Shown here in pieces: positions 38,691 through 46,738 of a stretch of DNA of 64,000 nucleotides. The position numbers were made by a program, and so were the translations under genes. The notes beneath the pieces are model-generated. The model had not been told where the DNA came from and made no database searches. It saw only the letters and a list, made by a program, of their open reading frames with translations. The DNA comes from Hydrogenophaga intermedia. Lineage in GTDB: Bacteria; Pseudomonadota; Gammaproteobacteria; Burkholderiales; Burkholderiaceae_C. The DNA is taken from positions 137,001 through 201,000 of the forward strand of contig NZ_CCAE010000006.1 of the NCBI RefSeq assembly GCF_000723405.1, in the 5' to 3' direction. How positions within the stretch are numbered: position 1 is the stretch's first letter; the number at the start of each line of letters is the position of its first letter.

Positions 38691-39311
38691 TCAGCCTTTT
38701 CGGGCTTCGCCGATGAGGTAGTTGGCGATGGTCAGCGTTTTCGGGCCCTGGCCGGGGATGTAGAAGCGGCCGGCCACGCCCAGGGCGGGCGTGCCCTCCA
38801 CACCGTAGACGTCCTGCAGCAAGGCCGCGTGCTGGGCCTTCTTCAAGGTGTCGGCGTGGTTGAAGATCTCCGAGAACTTCGCCCGATCCACGCCCTGCTT
38901 GACCACCCAGTCGGTGATCGGGCCCGGCGTCGTCAGCGGCAAGCGGTCCACGTGAATGGCCTTGAACACCTGGGTGTGCAGGCGCTCGACCAGATTCATG
39001 GCCTCCAGCGTGTAGTACAGGCGCTGCATGGGCACGAAGGCCGGACTGAAGGCCACCGGCACGCGGCGCAGCACCGTGCCACTGGGTTTGCGCTTGTCCC
39101 AGTCTTCCAGCAGCGGCTCGAAGTTGAAGCAGTGAATACAGGAATAGGCGAAAAACTCGACCACCTCGATCTGGCCGGCCGGCGCCTCCACGGGCACGGG
39201 TTTGCCCAGCCGCACGTATTCGGTGCCCTCTTGGGGGGCGACGCGTTGGGCCAGGGCCGGCAGGGCGGCGCCGGTGGCGAGCAGGGACAGGGCGAAATCG
39301 CGGCGAAGCAT
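38691..39311 (-). CDS. dsbA: Thiol:disulfide interchange protein DsbA
   Basis: Periplasmic oxidase inserting disulfide bonds. It has 206 residues: signal peptide MLRRDFALSLLATGAALPALA, active site Cys58-Ile-His-Cys61 (SCIHC), cis-Pro loop VEGTPALGV. The CxxC dipeptide IH differs from the CPHC of Escherichia coli and may alter redox potential. It lies 67 bp after the SPOR gene. Its N-terminal MLRRDFALS also resembles a weak Tat motif. Confidence 0.93.
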   Translation of the reverse strand: MLRRDFALSLLATGAALPALAQRVAPQEGTEYVRLGKPVPVEAPAGQIEVVEFFAYSCIHCFNFEPLLEDWDKRKPSGTVLRRVPVAFSPAFVPMQRLYYTLEAMNLVERLHTQVFKAIHVDRLPLTTPGPITDWVVKQGVDRAKFSEIFNHADTLKKAQHAALLQDVYGVEGTPALGVAGRFYIPGQGPKTLTIANYLIGEARKG

Positions 39312-39378
39312 GGCAAGGCACTCCGAGGGGTTGAACCAGCGCTTGGGCCGGGCGAAGCGCGGGAAGTTCCCGCGCGGC

Positions 39379-40074
39379 TCAGCGCTGGACGCGCACCAGG
39401 GCCGATTCGACCCCGTTGACCTGCAACTGCTCGATGGTCAGGTCGGCCAGGGCCTTCTGGGCGAACGGGCCCACGCGCACGCGGTACAGGGTGCGGCCGG
39501 CCTGCTCGCGCTCGTCCACCGTGGCGGCGATGCCCAGCATGGCCAGGCGTGCGCGCTGGGCTTCGGCGTCGGAGGCGTTGCGGAAGGCGCCGGCCTGCAC
39601 GAAGTAGGTGTAGGGGTCGGCGCCCGGCGCGGGGGTTTCGGCGGGTGCGGCCCCCGGTGCGGCGGCCGGCGCGGCGGGTGTGGGCTGAGCGGTGCGGGAA
39701 CGGGCCAGATCGCCCAGCGGGTCACTGGGCGGCGTGGCGGTGCCGGCGGGGGGCAGCGTGCGGCCGTCGGTGGGGGGCACGGAGATGGCGCCTTCGGTGC
39801 CGGGGGCCGCGCCCGGTGCGGCGGGTGGCGCGGCCGGCGCACCGCTCACGCCGCGGTTGGGGTTCCAGCCCTTGTTGCGCTCGGCCTCCTTCGCGTCGTC
39901 CTCGGCGCTGCGCGAGAGGCCGCGATCGACGAAGGGCACGGGCACGCGCGTGACGTAGACCGCCACGGCCAAGGCCGCAGCCAGGCCGACCAGCAGGCCG
40001 ACGATGAAGCCCACCAGCGTGCCGCCCAGGCTGCTGCGCGACGACGACTTGGAGGAGGAGGATTTCTTGCTCAT
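39379..40074 (-). CDS. SPOR-domain protein
   Basis: Protein of 231 residues. The cytoplasmic Lys/Ser head MSKKSSSSKSSSRSSLG is followed by a membrane span at about 19-41, a Pro/Ala linker, and a C-terminal SPOR domain (about 153-231) with TYFVQAGAFRNASDAEAQRARLAMLG. SPOR domains bind denuded septal glycan, so a FtsN-like role at the division site is probable, though the family is broader. It sits 8 bp after argS and before dsbA, a common Burkholderiales order. Confidence 0.9.
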   Translation of the reverse strand: MSKKSSSSKSSSRSSLGGTLVGFIVGLLVGLAAALAVAVYVTRVPVPFVDRGLSRSAEDDAKEAERNKGWNPNRGVSGAPAAPPAAPGAAPGTEGAISVPPTDGRTLPPAGTATPPSDPLGDLARSRTAQPTPAAPAAAPGAAPAETPAPGADPYTYFVQAGAFRNASDAEAQRARLAMLGIAATVDEREQAGRTLYRVRVGPFAQKALADLTIEQLQVNGVESALVRVQR

Positions 40075-40082
40075 GGTGGCTC

Positions 40083-41756
40083 TTACATCTTCTGCGGCGC
40101 GCTCACGCCCAGCACGGCCAGGCCATTGTGCAGCACCTGCCGCGTGGCCGCGACGAGCGCCAGGCGCGCGCGCTTGACCGCTTCATCATCGACCAGGATG
40201 CGTTCGGCGTCGTAGTAACTGTGGTAACTCGCGGCAAGCTCTCGCAGGTAGAAGGTCACGTCGTGCGGCGCGAAGTCGCGCGCGGCGGCGGTGAGCATCT
40301 CGGGGTACTTGGCGATCTGGCGCATCAGGGCCTGCGCGGCCGGCGTGTCCAACGCGGACAACTCGGCGCCCGTCAGCGTGGCCACGTCGCCCCCCCAGCC
40401 GGCCAGCACCGAGCAGATGCGCGCGTGCGCGTACTGCACGTAGTAGACGGGGTTGTCATTGTTTTGCTGGACAGCCAGGTCGACGTCGAAGGTGTATTCG
40501 GTGTCGGGCTTGCGGCTGAGCAGGAAGAAGCGCACCGCGTCCTTGCTGGTCCATTCGATCAGGTCGCGCAGCGTGACGTAGCTGCCCGCGCGCTTGCTGA
40601 TCTTCACCTCCTGCCCACCGCGCACCACGCGCACCATGGTGTGCAGCACGTAGTCGGGGTAGCCGGGTGGAATGCCCACGTCGGCCGCCTGCAGGCCGGC
40701 GCGCACACGCGCGATGGTGCCGTGGTGGTCGGTGCCCTGGATATTGATGACCTTGCTGAAGCCACGCTCCCATTTGGCGATGTGGTACGCCACATCGGGC
40801 ACGAAGTAGGTGTACGAGCCGTCGGACTTGCGCATCACGCGGTCCTTGTCGTCGCCGTAGTCGGTGCTGCGCAGCCACAGCGCGCCATCCTGCTCGTAGG
40901 TCTTGCCGTTGGCGATGAGCCGATTCACCGCGGCCTCGACGCGCCCGCTGGTGTACAGGCTGGACTCGAGGTAGTAGTGGTCGAACTTGACCGCGAAGGC
41001 CTGCAGGTCCAGGTCCTGCTCGTGGCGCAGATAGGCCACGGCGAACTGGCGGATGCCATCGAGATCGTTCGCGTCGCCGCTGGCGGTGAATTCGCGGTCA
41101 TCGGCCTTCACGGTCTGCTTCGCGAGGAAGTCGTTCGCGATGTCGCCGATGTAGTCGCCGTTGTAGGCAGCCTCCGGCCAGTTGGCGTCGCCCGGCTTCA
41201 CGCCCTGCGCGCGCAGTTGCGTGGACGTGGCCAGGGTGTTGATCTGCACGCCCGCGTCGTTGTAATAGAACTCGCGGTGCACGTCCCAGCCCTGGGTCTG
41301 GTACAGGTTGCAAATGGCGTCGCCCAGCGCGGCCTGGCGGCCGTGGCCCACGTGCAGCGGGCCGGTGGGGTTGGCCGAGACGAACTCGACCATCAGGCGC
41401 TGTCCGTTGCTGGCCTGGCGGCCGAAATGCTCGCCCGCGCCCAACACCTCGTGCACCACCTGCTGCTTGGCCTCGGGCTTCAAGCGGATGTTGATGAAGC
41501 CCGGACCGGCGATCTCGATCGCCTCGACCCAGCGCTCGAATGCGGGTTGCGCCAGCAGCGCCGCGCGCAACTGCTCGCCCACGGCGCGCGGGTTGAGCTT
41601 GAGCGGCTTGGCCAGTTGCATGGCCGCCGTGACGGCGAAATCGCCATGGGCCGCCACCTTGGGCGACTCGAAGGCGGCCTTCTCGCCCGCGCCGGGGCTG
41701 AGTTTGTCCAGCTCGTCGCGCAGGGCCGCGAGCAGGTCTTGTTGGATCTGGAGCAT
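40083..41756 (-). CDS. argS: Arginyl-tRNA synthetase
   Basis: Class Ia aminoacyl-tRNA synthetase charging tRNA-Arg. It has 557 residues. The N-terminal Add1 domain precedes the HIGH-like motif in [19 protein letters not shown] near 129-147; the KMSKS equivalent is [17 protein letters not shown] near 375. Rossmann insertions and the C-terminal helical anticodon-binding domain follow. The start [12 protein letters not shown] lies 9 bp after the argP stop, on the same strand. Confidence 0.97.
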   Translation of the reverse strand: MLQIQQDLLAALRDELDKLSPGAGEKAAFESPKVAAHGDFAVTAAMQLAKPLKLNPRAVGEQLRAALLAQPAFERWVEAIEIAGPGFINIRLKPEAKQQVVHEVLGAGEHFGRQASNGQRLMVEFVSANPTGPLHVGHGRQAALGDAICNLYQTQGWDVHREFYYNDAGVQINTLATSTQLRAQGVKPGDANWPEAAYNGDYIGDIANDFLAKQTVKADDREFTASGDANDLDGIRQFAVAYLRHEQDLDLQAFAVKFDHYYLESSLYTSGRVEAAVNRLIANGKTYEQDGALWLRSTDYGDDKDRVMRKSDGSYTYFVPDVAYHIAKWERGFSKVINIQGTDHHGTIARVRAGLQAADVGIPPGYPDYVLHTMVRVVRGGQEVKISKRAGSYVTLRDLIEWTSKDAVRFFLLSRKPDTEYTFDVDLAVQQNNDNPVYYVQYAHARICSVLAGWGGDVATLTGAELSALDTPAAQALMRQIAKYPEMLTAAARDFAPHDVTFYLRELAASYHSYYDAERILVDDEAVKRARLALVAATRQVLHNGLAVLGVSAPQKM

Positions 41757-41765
41757 CGCGCGATT

Positions 41766-42689
41766 TTAGGTGGCGGGCCGCGCCACCTCCGCCAGCGGGG
41801 CCAGACGCTCGCGCGCGGCCGCCTTCACCGCCGCCGTCAGGCGCTGCGCCGAGGGCGGCTCATGCGTCCAGTGCTGCCAGTACAGGGCCACGTCCACTGT
41901 GGCGCCGGGCAGCAGCTCGGTCAGCGTGGGGTGTTTGGGCAGGTGCTGCGCGGGCACCATGCCCCAGCCCATGCCCAGCTCTATGGCGGTTTCGAAGGCT
42001 TCCACGGCCGGCACGTAGTGGCGCGGGTACGCCGGCTGGCGCAGGCCGATGTGCTGCTCGAGGAAGGCGTCCTGCAGCGCGTCCTTGCGGTTGAAGATGA
42101 TGGCGGGCTGGGCCAGCAGCTTGTGCGGCGACACCGCGCCGCGCGGCGTGCGGCAGCGCTGCGCGACGGCGGGCGTGGCCACGCAGTGGTAGCGGATCAC
42201 GCCCAGGGGCTCGGCCACGCAGCCACGCATGGCGTCGGCGCGGGTGGTGACGCATCCCACCACGTCGCCGCTCTTCAAGGCGTCGTGCGTGTGGTCCTGG
42301 TCGTCGATGACGACCTCCAGCAGCAGGCGTTGGCGCGCCAGCAGGGGCGCCACGCCGGGCAGGAACCAGCTCGACACCGAATCGGCGTTGATCGCCACCG
42401 ACAAGCTCTGCCACCGCTCGCCCGCGCGCGCCTCGCCGCCCACGAGGCCGGCCAGCAGGTCGGCCTCCATCAGGCGCACCTGCTTCACGTGGCCCAGCAA
42501 GGCCTGGCCAGCGGGCGTGGCGCGCACGCGCTTGCCGCGCACCAGCAGGCGCTGGCCGAGCTGGTCCTCCAGCGACTTGATGCGCAACGACACCGCCGCC
42601 AGGGTGAGCTTCAAGGCTTGCGCGGCCGGGCCGAAGCCACCGTGTTCCACCACGGCGGACAGGGCATCCAGGTGACGGGGATCAAGCAT
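41766..42689 (-). CDS. argP: LysR-family regulator ArgP/LysG type
   Basis: Regulator of 307 residues closely resembling ArgP (IciA) and LysG. The winged HTH opens MLDPRHLDALSAVVEHGGFGPAAQALKLTLAAVSLRIKSLEDQLG, ArgP-like. ArgP/LysG sense lysine and arginine and activate an adjacent, divergently transcribed exporter gene, exactly the arrangement here with argO at 42794. The intergenic 104 bp carries a palindrome and an 9-bp direct repeat. Lysine sensing is inferred from relatives. Confidence 0.9.
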   Translation of the reverse strand: MLDPRHLDALSAVVEHGGFGPAAQALKLTLAAVSLRIKSLEDQLGQRLLVRGKRVRATPAGQALLGHVKQVRLMEADLLAGLVGGEARAGERWQSLSVAINADSVSSWFLPGVAPLLARQRLLLEVVIDDQDHTHDALKSGDVVGCVTTRADAMRGCVAEPLGVIRYHCVATPAVAQRCRTPRGAVSPHKLLAQPAIIFNRKDALQDAFLEQHIGLRQPAYPRHYVPAVEAFETAIELGMGWGMVPAQHLPKHPTLTELLPGATVDVALYWQHWTHEPPSAQRLTAAVKAAARERLAPLAEVARPAT

Positions 42690-42738
42690 CGATTAAACCG
42701 AATTTGAGTGATTTGAATTCGAATCAACTCGATTAAAC
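42690..42738. promoter_or_regulatory. Candidate ArgP operator region
   Basis: An 18-bp near-perfect palindrome, TGATTTGAATTCGAATCA (42709-42726, one mismatch pair), is flanked by two direct copies of CGATTAAAC (42690-42698 and 42730-42738) exactly 40 bp apart. It lies directly in front of argP and 55-100 bp before argO. The AT-rich segment contrasts with the GC-rich surroundings. It is the obvious place for ArgP binding between the divergent genes. Confidence 0.5.
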
Positions 42739-42793
42739 AACAAGCGCCTTTGCGGCACCATGCGCTCCGCTGTCACCCGAACCCGAGAACGCC

Positions 42794-43420
42794 ATGACCC
42801 TGAGCTTCCCCGTCTTTTCCGCCGGCATGGTGCTGAGCCTGTCGCTGATCATGGCCATCGGCCCGCAGAACGCGCACGTGCTGCGCATGGGCCTGCAGCG
42901 CCAGCACCTGTGGCTCACCGTGGCGCTGTGCGCGCTGTCCGACGTCGCGCTCATCGCCCTGGGCGTGTTGGGCCTGGCCCAGCTCGGCGGCCTGTCGGAC
43001 AAGCTGCAGGGCGCGCTCATCGGCGCGGGCGTGCTGTTCCTGCTGGCCTACGGCTGGCAAGCCTTCCAGCGTTTCCGTTCGCCGATGGTGCGCAGCCTGG
43101 AGGGCCAGCCGCTGGCGCCGCCGCCCACCACGCGCCGCCAGGCCGTGTTCTCGGCCCTGGCCTTTTCCTGGCTCAACCCGCACGCCTGGCTGGACACCGC
43201 CGTGCTGATCGGCACCGCCTCGCTGGCCTACGGCCCGGCGAGCGAGGTGTTCGGCCTGGGCGCGGCCACGGGCTCGCTGATCTGGTTCACCGGCCTGGGC
43301 GCCGCCGCCTTCTGGGCAGGGCGCCGGCTCAATTCCCTGCACATCTGGCGCGTGCTGGATGGGCTGGTTGCGCTCATGATGTGGGGCACGGCCGCCTGGC
43401 TGCTGGCTTCGCTGTTCTGA
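42794..43420 (+). CDS. argO: LysE/ArgO-family basic amino-acid exporter
   Basis: Inner-membrane exporter of 208 residues with about six hydrophobic segments. The hallmark of the ArgO/LysE branch, MAIGPQNAHVLRMGLQR, is near residue 18, and FSWLNPHAWLDT follows near 120. Homologues export arginine or lysine under ArgP/LysG. It is divergent from argP and 5 bp ahead of davB, so it likely forms an operon with davB-davA, which points to lysine as the substrate. Confidence 0.9.
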   Translation: MTLSFPVFSAGMVLSLSLIMAIGPQNAHVLRMGLQRQHLWLTVALCALSDVALIALGVLGLAQLGGLSDKLQGALIGAGVLFLLAYGWQAFQRFRSPMVRSLEGQPLAPPPTTRRQAVFSALAFSWLNPHAWLDTAVLIGTASLAYGPASEVFGLGAATGSLIWFTGLGAAAFWAGRRLNSLHIWRVLDGLVALMMWGTAAWLLASLF

Positions 43421-43425
43421 GCACC

Positions 43426-45087
43426 ATGCCATCAAGCAAACCCGTCACCGTCTTCGGCCCCGACTTCCCCTTCGCCTATGACGACTGGCTGCGCCACCCC
43501 GCGGGCCTGGGCGCGCTGCCGCGCGATCTGCTGGGCAGCGAGGTGGCGATCGTCGGCGCCGGCATGGCCGGCCTGACCGCCGCGCACGAGCTCATGAAGC
43601 TGGGCCTCAGGCCCGTGGTCTACGAGGCCTCTCGCCTGGGCGGGCGGCTGCGCTCGCAGGCCTTCGACGGCGGCCATGGCGTGGTGGCCGAGCTCGGCGG
43701 CATGCGCTTTCCGCGCTCGGGCACGGCCTTCTTCCACTACGTGGACCAACTGGGCCTGGCCACAAAGCCGTTCCCCAATCCGCTCACACCCGCCGCCGGC
43801 TGCACGGTAATCGACCTGGAAGGCCGCACGCACCGCGCGCGCACCCTGGCCGACCTGCCGCCCCTGTTCAGCGAAGTGGCCGAGGCCTGGGCCGACGCGC
43901 TGCAAGAAGGCGCCGGTTTCGGCGAGCTGCAGGACGCCCTGCACGAGCGCGACGTGCTGCGCCTGAAGGCCCTGTGGGACCGCCTGGTGCCGCTGTGGGA
44001 CGACCGCACCTTCTACGACTTCGTCGCGCAGTCGCGCGCCTTCCAGCGCCTGTCCTTCCACCACCGCGAGGTCTTCGGCCAGGTGGGCTTCGGCACCGGC
44101 GGCTGGGATTCGGACTTCCCCAACTCCATGCTGGAGATCCTGCGCGTGGTGCTCACGGGCTGCGACGAGAACCAGCACCTGGTGGTGGGCGGCGTGCAGC
44201 AGGTGCCGCAGGGCCTGTGGCAATGCGCGCCCGACGCGAAGGCGCTCGCGCACTGGGGCGCCGGCACCTCACTCGCGCAATTGCACGGCGGCGCGCCCCG
44301 CCCCGGCGTCGCGGCCATCGCGCGCGCACCGCACGGCCAGCTCGACGTCACCGACGTGCTGGGCAACACCCGCCGCTACCCCGCCGTGCTCGTCACCTGC
44401 CAGAGCTGGCTGCTCACCACGCAGATCGCGGTGGAGGAATCGCTGTTCTCGCACAAGCTGTGGATGGCGCTGGACCGCACGCGCTACATGCAGTCGTCCA
44501 AGACCTTCGTGATGGTGGACCGGCCGTTCTGGAACGACCTGAAGGCCGATGGCTGGCCCGTGATGGGCATGACGCTGACGGACCGGCTCACGCGCGGCAC
44601 CTACCTGTTCGACAACGGCCCGGACAAGCCCGGCGTGATCTGCCTGAGCTACGCCTGGATGAGCGACGCGCTGAAGATGCTGCCGCACCCCACCGCGCGG
44701 CGCGTTCAGCTCGCGCTGTCGGCGCTGAAGAAGATCTACCCCGACGTGGACATCGCCAGCCATGTCATTGGCGACCCGATCAGCGTGTCCTGGGAGGCCG
44801 ACCCGCACTTTCTCGGCGCGTTCAAGGGCGCACTGCCGGGCCACTACCGCTACAACCACCGCATGTATGGGCACTTCGTGCAGGACACCCTGCACGAGGC
44901 CGAGCGCGGCCTCTTCCTCGCGGGCGACGACGTGTCGTTCACCCCGGCCTGGGTGGAGGGCGCGGTGCAGACGGCGCTGAACGCGGTGGCGGGCATGGTG
45001 CGCCACCTGGGCGGCGCAAGCCACGCGGACAACCCCGGGCCCTGCGAGGCCTGGCCGGACATCGGACCGGTTGCGTTGAGCGATTGA
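43426..45087 (+). CDS. davB: L-lysine 2-monooxygenase
   Basis: FAD monooxygenase that converts lysine, with O2, to 5-aminovaleramide and CO2. It has 553 residues, close to the family's about 560. The dinucleotide motif VAIVGAGMAGL (GAGMAG at 44-49), GRLRSQ and LGGMRFP follow; the middle keeps FGQVGFGTGGWDSDFPNSMLEI, and the end GDDVSFTPAWVEGAVQTALNAV, which I recognise from Pseudomonas DavB. Tryptophan 2-monooxygenase (IaaM) is related but longer and less similar. It is 5 bp behind argO and 4 bp ahead of davA. Confidence 0.9.
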   Translation: MPSSKPVTVFGPDFPFAYDDWLRHPAGLGALPRDLLGSEVAIVGAGMAGLTAAHELMKLGLRPVVYEASRLGGRLRSQAFDGGHGVVAELGGMRFPRSGTAFFHYVDQLGLATKPFPNPLTPAAGCTVIDLEGRTHRARTLADLPPLFSEVAEAWADALQEGAGFGELQDALHERDVLRLKALWDRLVPLWDDRTFYDFVAQSRAFQRLSFHHREVFGQVGFGTGGWDSDFPNSMLEILRVVLTGCDENQHLVVGGVQQVPQGLWQCAPDAKALAHWGAGTSLAQLHGGAPRPGVAAIARAPHGQLDVTDVLGNTRRYPAVLVTCQSWLLTTQIAVEESLFSHKLWMALDRTRYMQSSKTFVMVDRPFWNDLKADGWPVMGMTLTDRLTRGTYLFDNGPDKPGVICLSYAWMSDALKMLPHPTARRVQLALSALKKIYPDVDIASHVIGDPISVSWEADPHFLGAFKGALPGHYRYNHRMYGHFVQDTLHEAERGLFLAGDDVSFTPAWVEGAVQTALNAVAGMVRHLGGASHADNPGPCEAWPDIGPVALSD

Positions 45088-45091
45088 CGCC

Positions 45092-45850
45092 ATGGAGCCG
45101 CTGCGTCTCGCGCTCTGGCAGACGGCCCACCCAGCCGAGAGCACCGAGGCGCTGGCGCGGCTGGACAGCGCCGCGCGCGAGGCCGCCGCGCAGGGCGCGC
45201 ACTGGCTCATCACGCCCGAGATGTTCCTCACGGGCTACCTGATCGCGCCCGAGCGCCTGGCCGCGCACGCCGAGCCGGCCGATGGCCTGCTGCTGCAGGC
45301 GGTGCGGGGCATCGCGCGGCGCCGCGGCATCGGCGTCGTCACGGGCTGGCCCGAAGCGAATGGAGACGCCCCGCCCTTCAACAGCGTAACCGCCATCGAC
45401 GAGAACGGCGCGCTGCTGGCGGTGCACCGCAAGATCCACCTGTTCGGCGCGGGCGACGCGCAGCGCTTCACACCCGGCACCGATCCACCGGCGCGCTTCG
45501 ACTGGCGCGGCTGGCACCTGGGCCTGCTGATCTGCTTCGACGTGGAGCACGACGAACCGCTGCGGCAACTCGCCGACGCGGGCGCGCAGGCGGTGCTGGT
45601 GCCCACGGCCAACATGGTGGGCTACGACGAGGTGCAGCAAACCCGCCTGCCGGAAGCGGCGCGCCGCTTCGGCATGGCCATCGCCTATGCAAACGCCTGC
45701 GGGCGGGAAGGCGATACGGTCTACAACGGCCTGTCCACCGTGTGCACGCACAAAGGACAGCGCCTGGGCGCGCTGGCGCGCCACGAGGCCATGCTGCAGG
45801 CGGCGCTCACCGCCCCGCCCAGTACTCCACTCTGCCGTACTCGTGCTTGA
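45092..45850 (+). CDS. davA: 5-aminovaleramidase (nitrilase superfamily)
   Basis: Hydrolyses 5-aminovaleramide to 5-aminovalerate and ammonia, the second step of the DavBA route. It has 252 residues. The nitrilase triad is Glu43 (TPEMFLTGY), Lys114 (HRKIHLFG) and Cys148 (LLICFDVEHDE), and LVPTANMVGYDEV follows. It starts 4 bp behind davB. The 3' end overlaps the opposite-strand LysR gene by 44 bp. DavD and DavT, which finish the pathway, are not in this window. Confidence 0.88.
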   Translation: MEPLRLALWQTAHPAESTEALARLDSAAREAAAQGAHWLITPEMFLTGYLIAPERLAAHAEPADGLLLQAVRGIARRRGIGVVTGWPEANGDAPPFNSVTAIDENGALLAVHRKIHLFGAGDAQRFTPGTDPPARFDWRGWHLGLLICFDVEHDEPLRQLADAGAQAVLVPTANMVGYDEVQQTRLPEAARRFGMAIAYANACGREGDTVYNGLSTVCTHKGQRLGALARHEAMLQAALTAPPSTPLCRTRA

Positions 45851-46733
45851 GGTAGTCGATCCACAAGCGCACGCGCAACGCCAGGTGCTTGCGCTGGGGG
45901 AACAGCGCGTAAATGCCGTTCGGCGGCGCCGCAAAGGCGTCGAGCACGCGCACCAGGCGGCCGGCGGCGACATCGGCCTCCACCTCCCAGGTGCTGCGCC
46001 AGGCGATGCCCTGGCCCGCGAGGCACCACTCGTGCAGCACCTGGCCGTCGCTGCAGTCCATGGGGCCGCCGGGGCGCAGATAGTGGATCTCGCGCTCCTC
46101 GCCGCCCTCGGCGGGCATGGAGAACGCCCAGCCGCGCGTCTGCGAGGCGTCGCTGGACAGGGTGAGGCAGTCGTGGCGCGCCAGATCGGCCGGGGCCTCG
46201 GGCGTTCCGCGCCGTTGCAGGTAGGCGGGCGCGGCCACGCAGAGGCGGCGGTTGTCGGCCAGGCGCACGCTCACCAGGGACGAGTCCGGCAGATCGCCCA
46301 CGCGCACGGCGCAGTCATAGCCTTCGCCGGCCACGTCCACCACGCGGTCGGACAGGTTCAGCGAGACCGTCACCTCCGGGTGCAGCTCGCGAAAGCGCGG
46401 CACCAGCGGCGCCACGTGGCGCCGGCCGAAGCCGGCGGGCGCGGTGATGCGCAGATGCCCGCTGGCCTTCACGCCGCCGGCACTCACGCTCGCTTCCGCG
46501 TTCGACAGGTCGGTCAGCAGGCGCTGACAGTCCTCCAGGAAGGCGCTGCCCTCGTGCGTGAGCGAGATGCGCCGCGTGGTGCGCACCAGCAGCTTCACGC
46601 CCAGGCGCGATTCCAGCGCGTCCAGCCGGCGCCCGATGATGGCCGGCGCCACCGACTCGGCGCGCGCCGCCGCCGTGAGGCTGCCGCGCGTGGCCACCGA
46701 CACGAAGGTCTCCAGTTGCTTGAGTTTGTCCAC
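45807..46733 (-). CDS. LysR-family transcriptional regulator
   Basis: Regulator of 308 residues. The HTH opens MDKLKQLETFVSVATRGSLTAAARAESVAPAIIGRRLDALESRLG; LTHEGSAF follows. The effector domain runs from about 90 with ASGHLRITAPAGFGRRHVAPL. Lying 5 bp behind the CoA-transferase gene on the same strand, it is likely cotranscribed and might regulate that gene. It converges on davA with 44 bp of overlap. Effector unknown. Confidence 0.92.
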   Translation of the reverse strand: MDKLKQLETFVSVATRGSLTAAARAESVAPAIIGRRLDALESRLGVKLLVRTTRRISLTHEGSAFLEDCQRLLTDLSNAEASVSAGGVKASGHLRITAPAGFGRRHVAPLVPRFRELHPEVTVSLNLSDRVVDVAGEGYDCAVRVGDLPDSSLVSVRLADNRRLCVAAPAYLQRRGTPEAPADLARHDCLTLSSDASQTRGWAFSMPAEGGEEREIHYLRPGGPMDCSDGQVLHEWCLAGQGIAWRSTWEVEADVAAGRLVRVLDAFAAPPNGIYALFPQRKHLALRVRLWIDYLKHEYGRVEYWAGR

Positions 46734-46738
46734 GCCGT

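Noticed and set aside
43426-45850. Indoleacetamide pathway (IaaM/IaaH) for auxin
   Set aside because: The oxygenase matches lysine monooxygenase in length and diagnostic segments, the hydrolase is a nitrilase-superfamily amidase (not an amidase-signature IaaH), and the neighbours are lysine genes.
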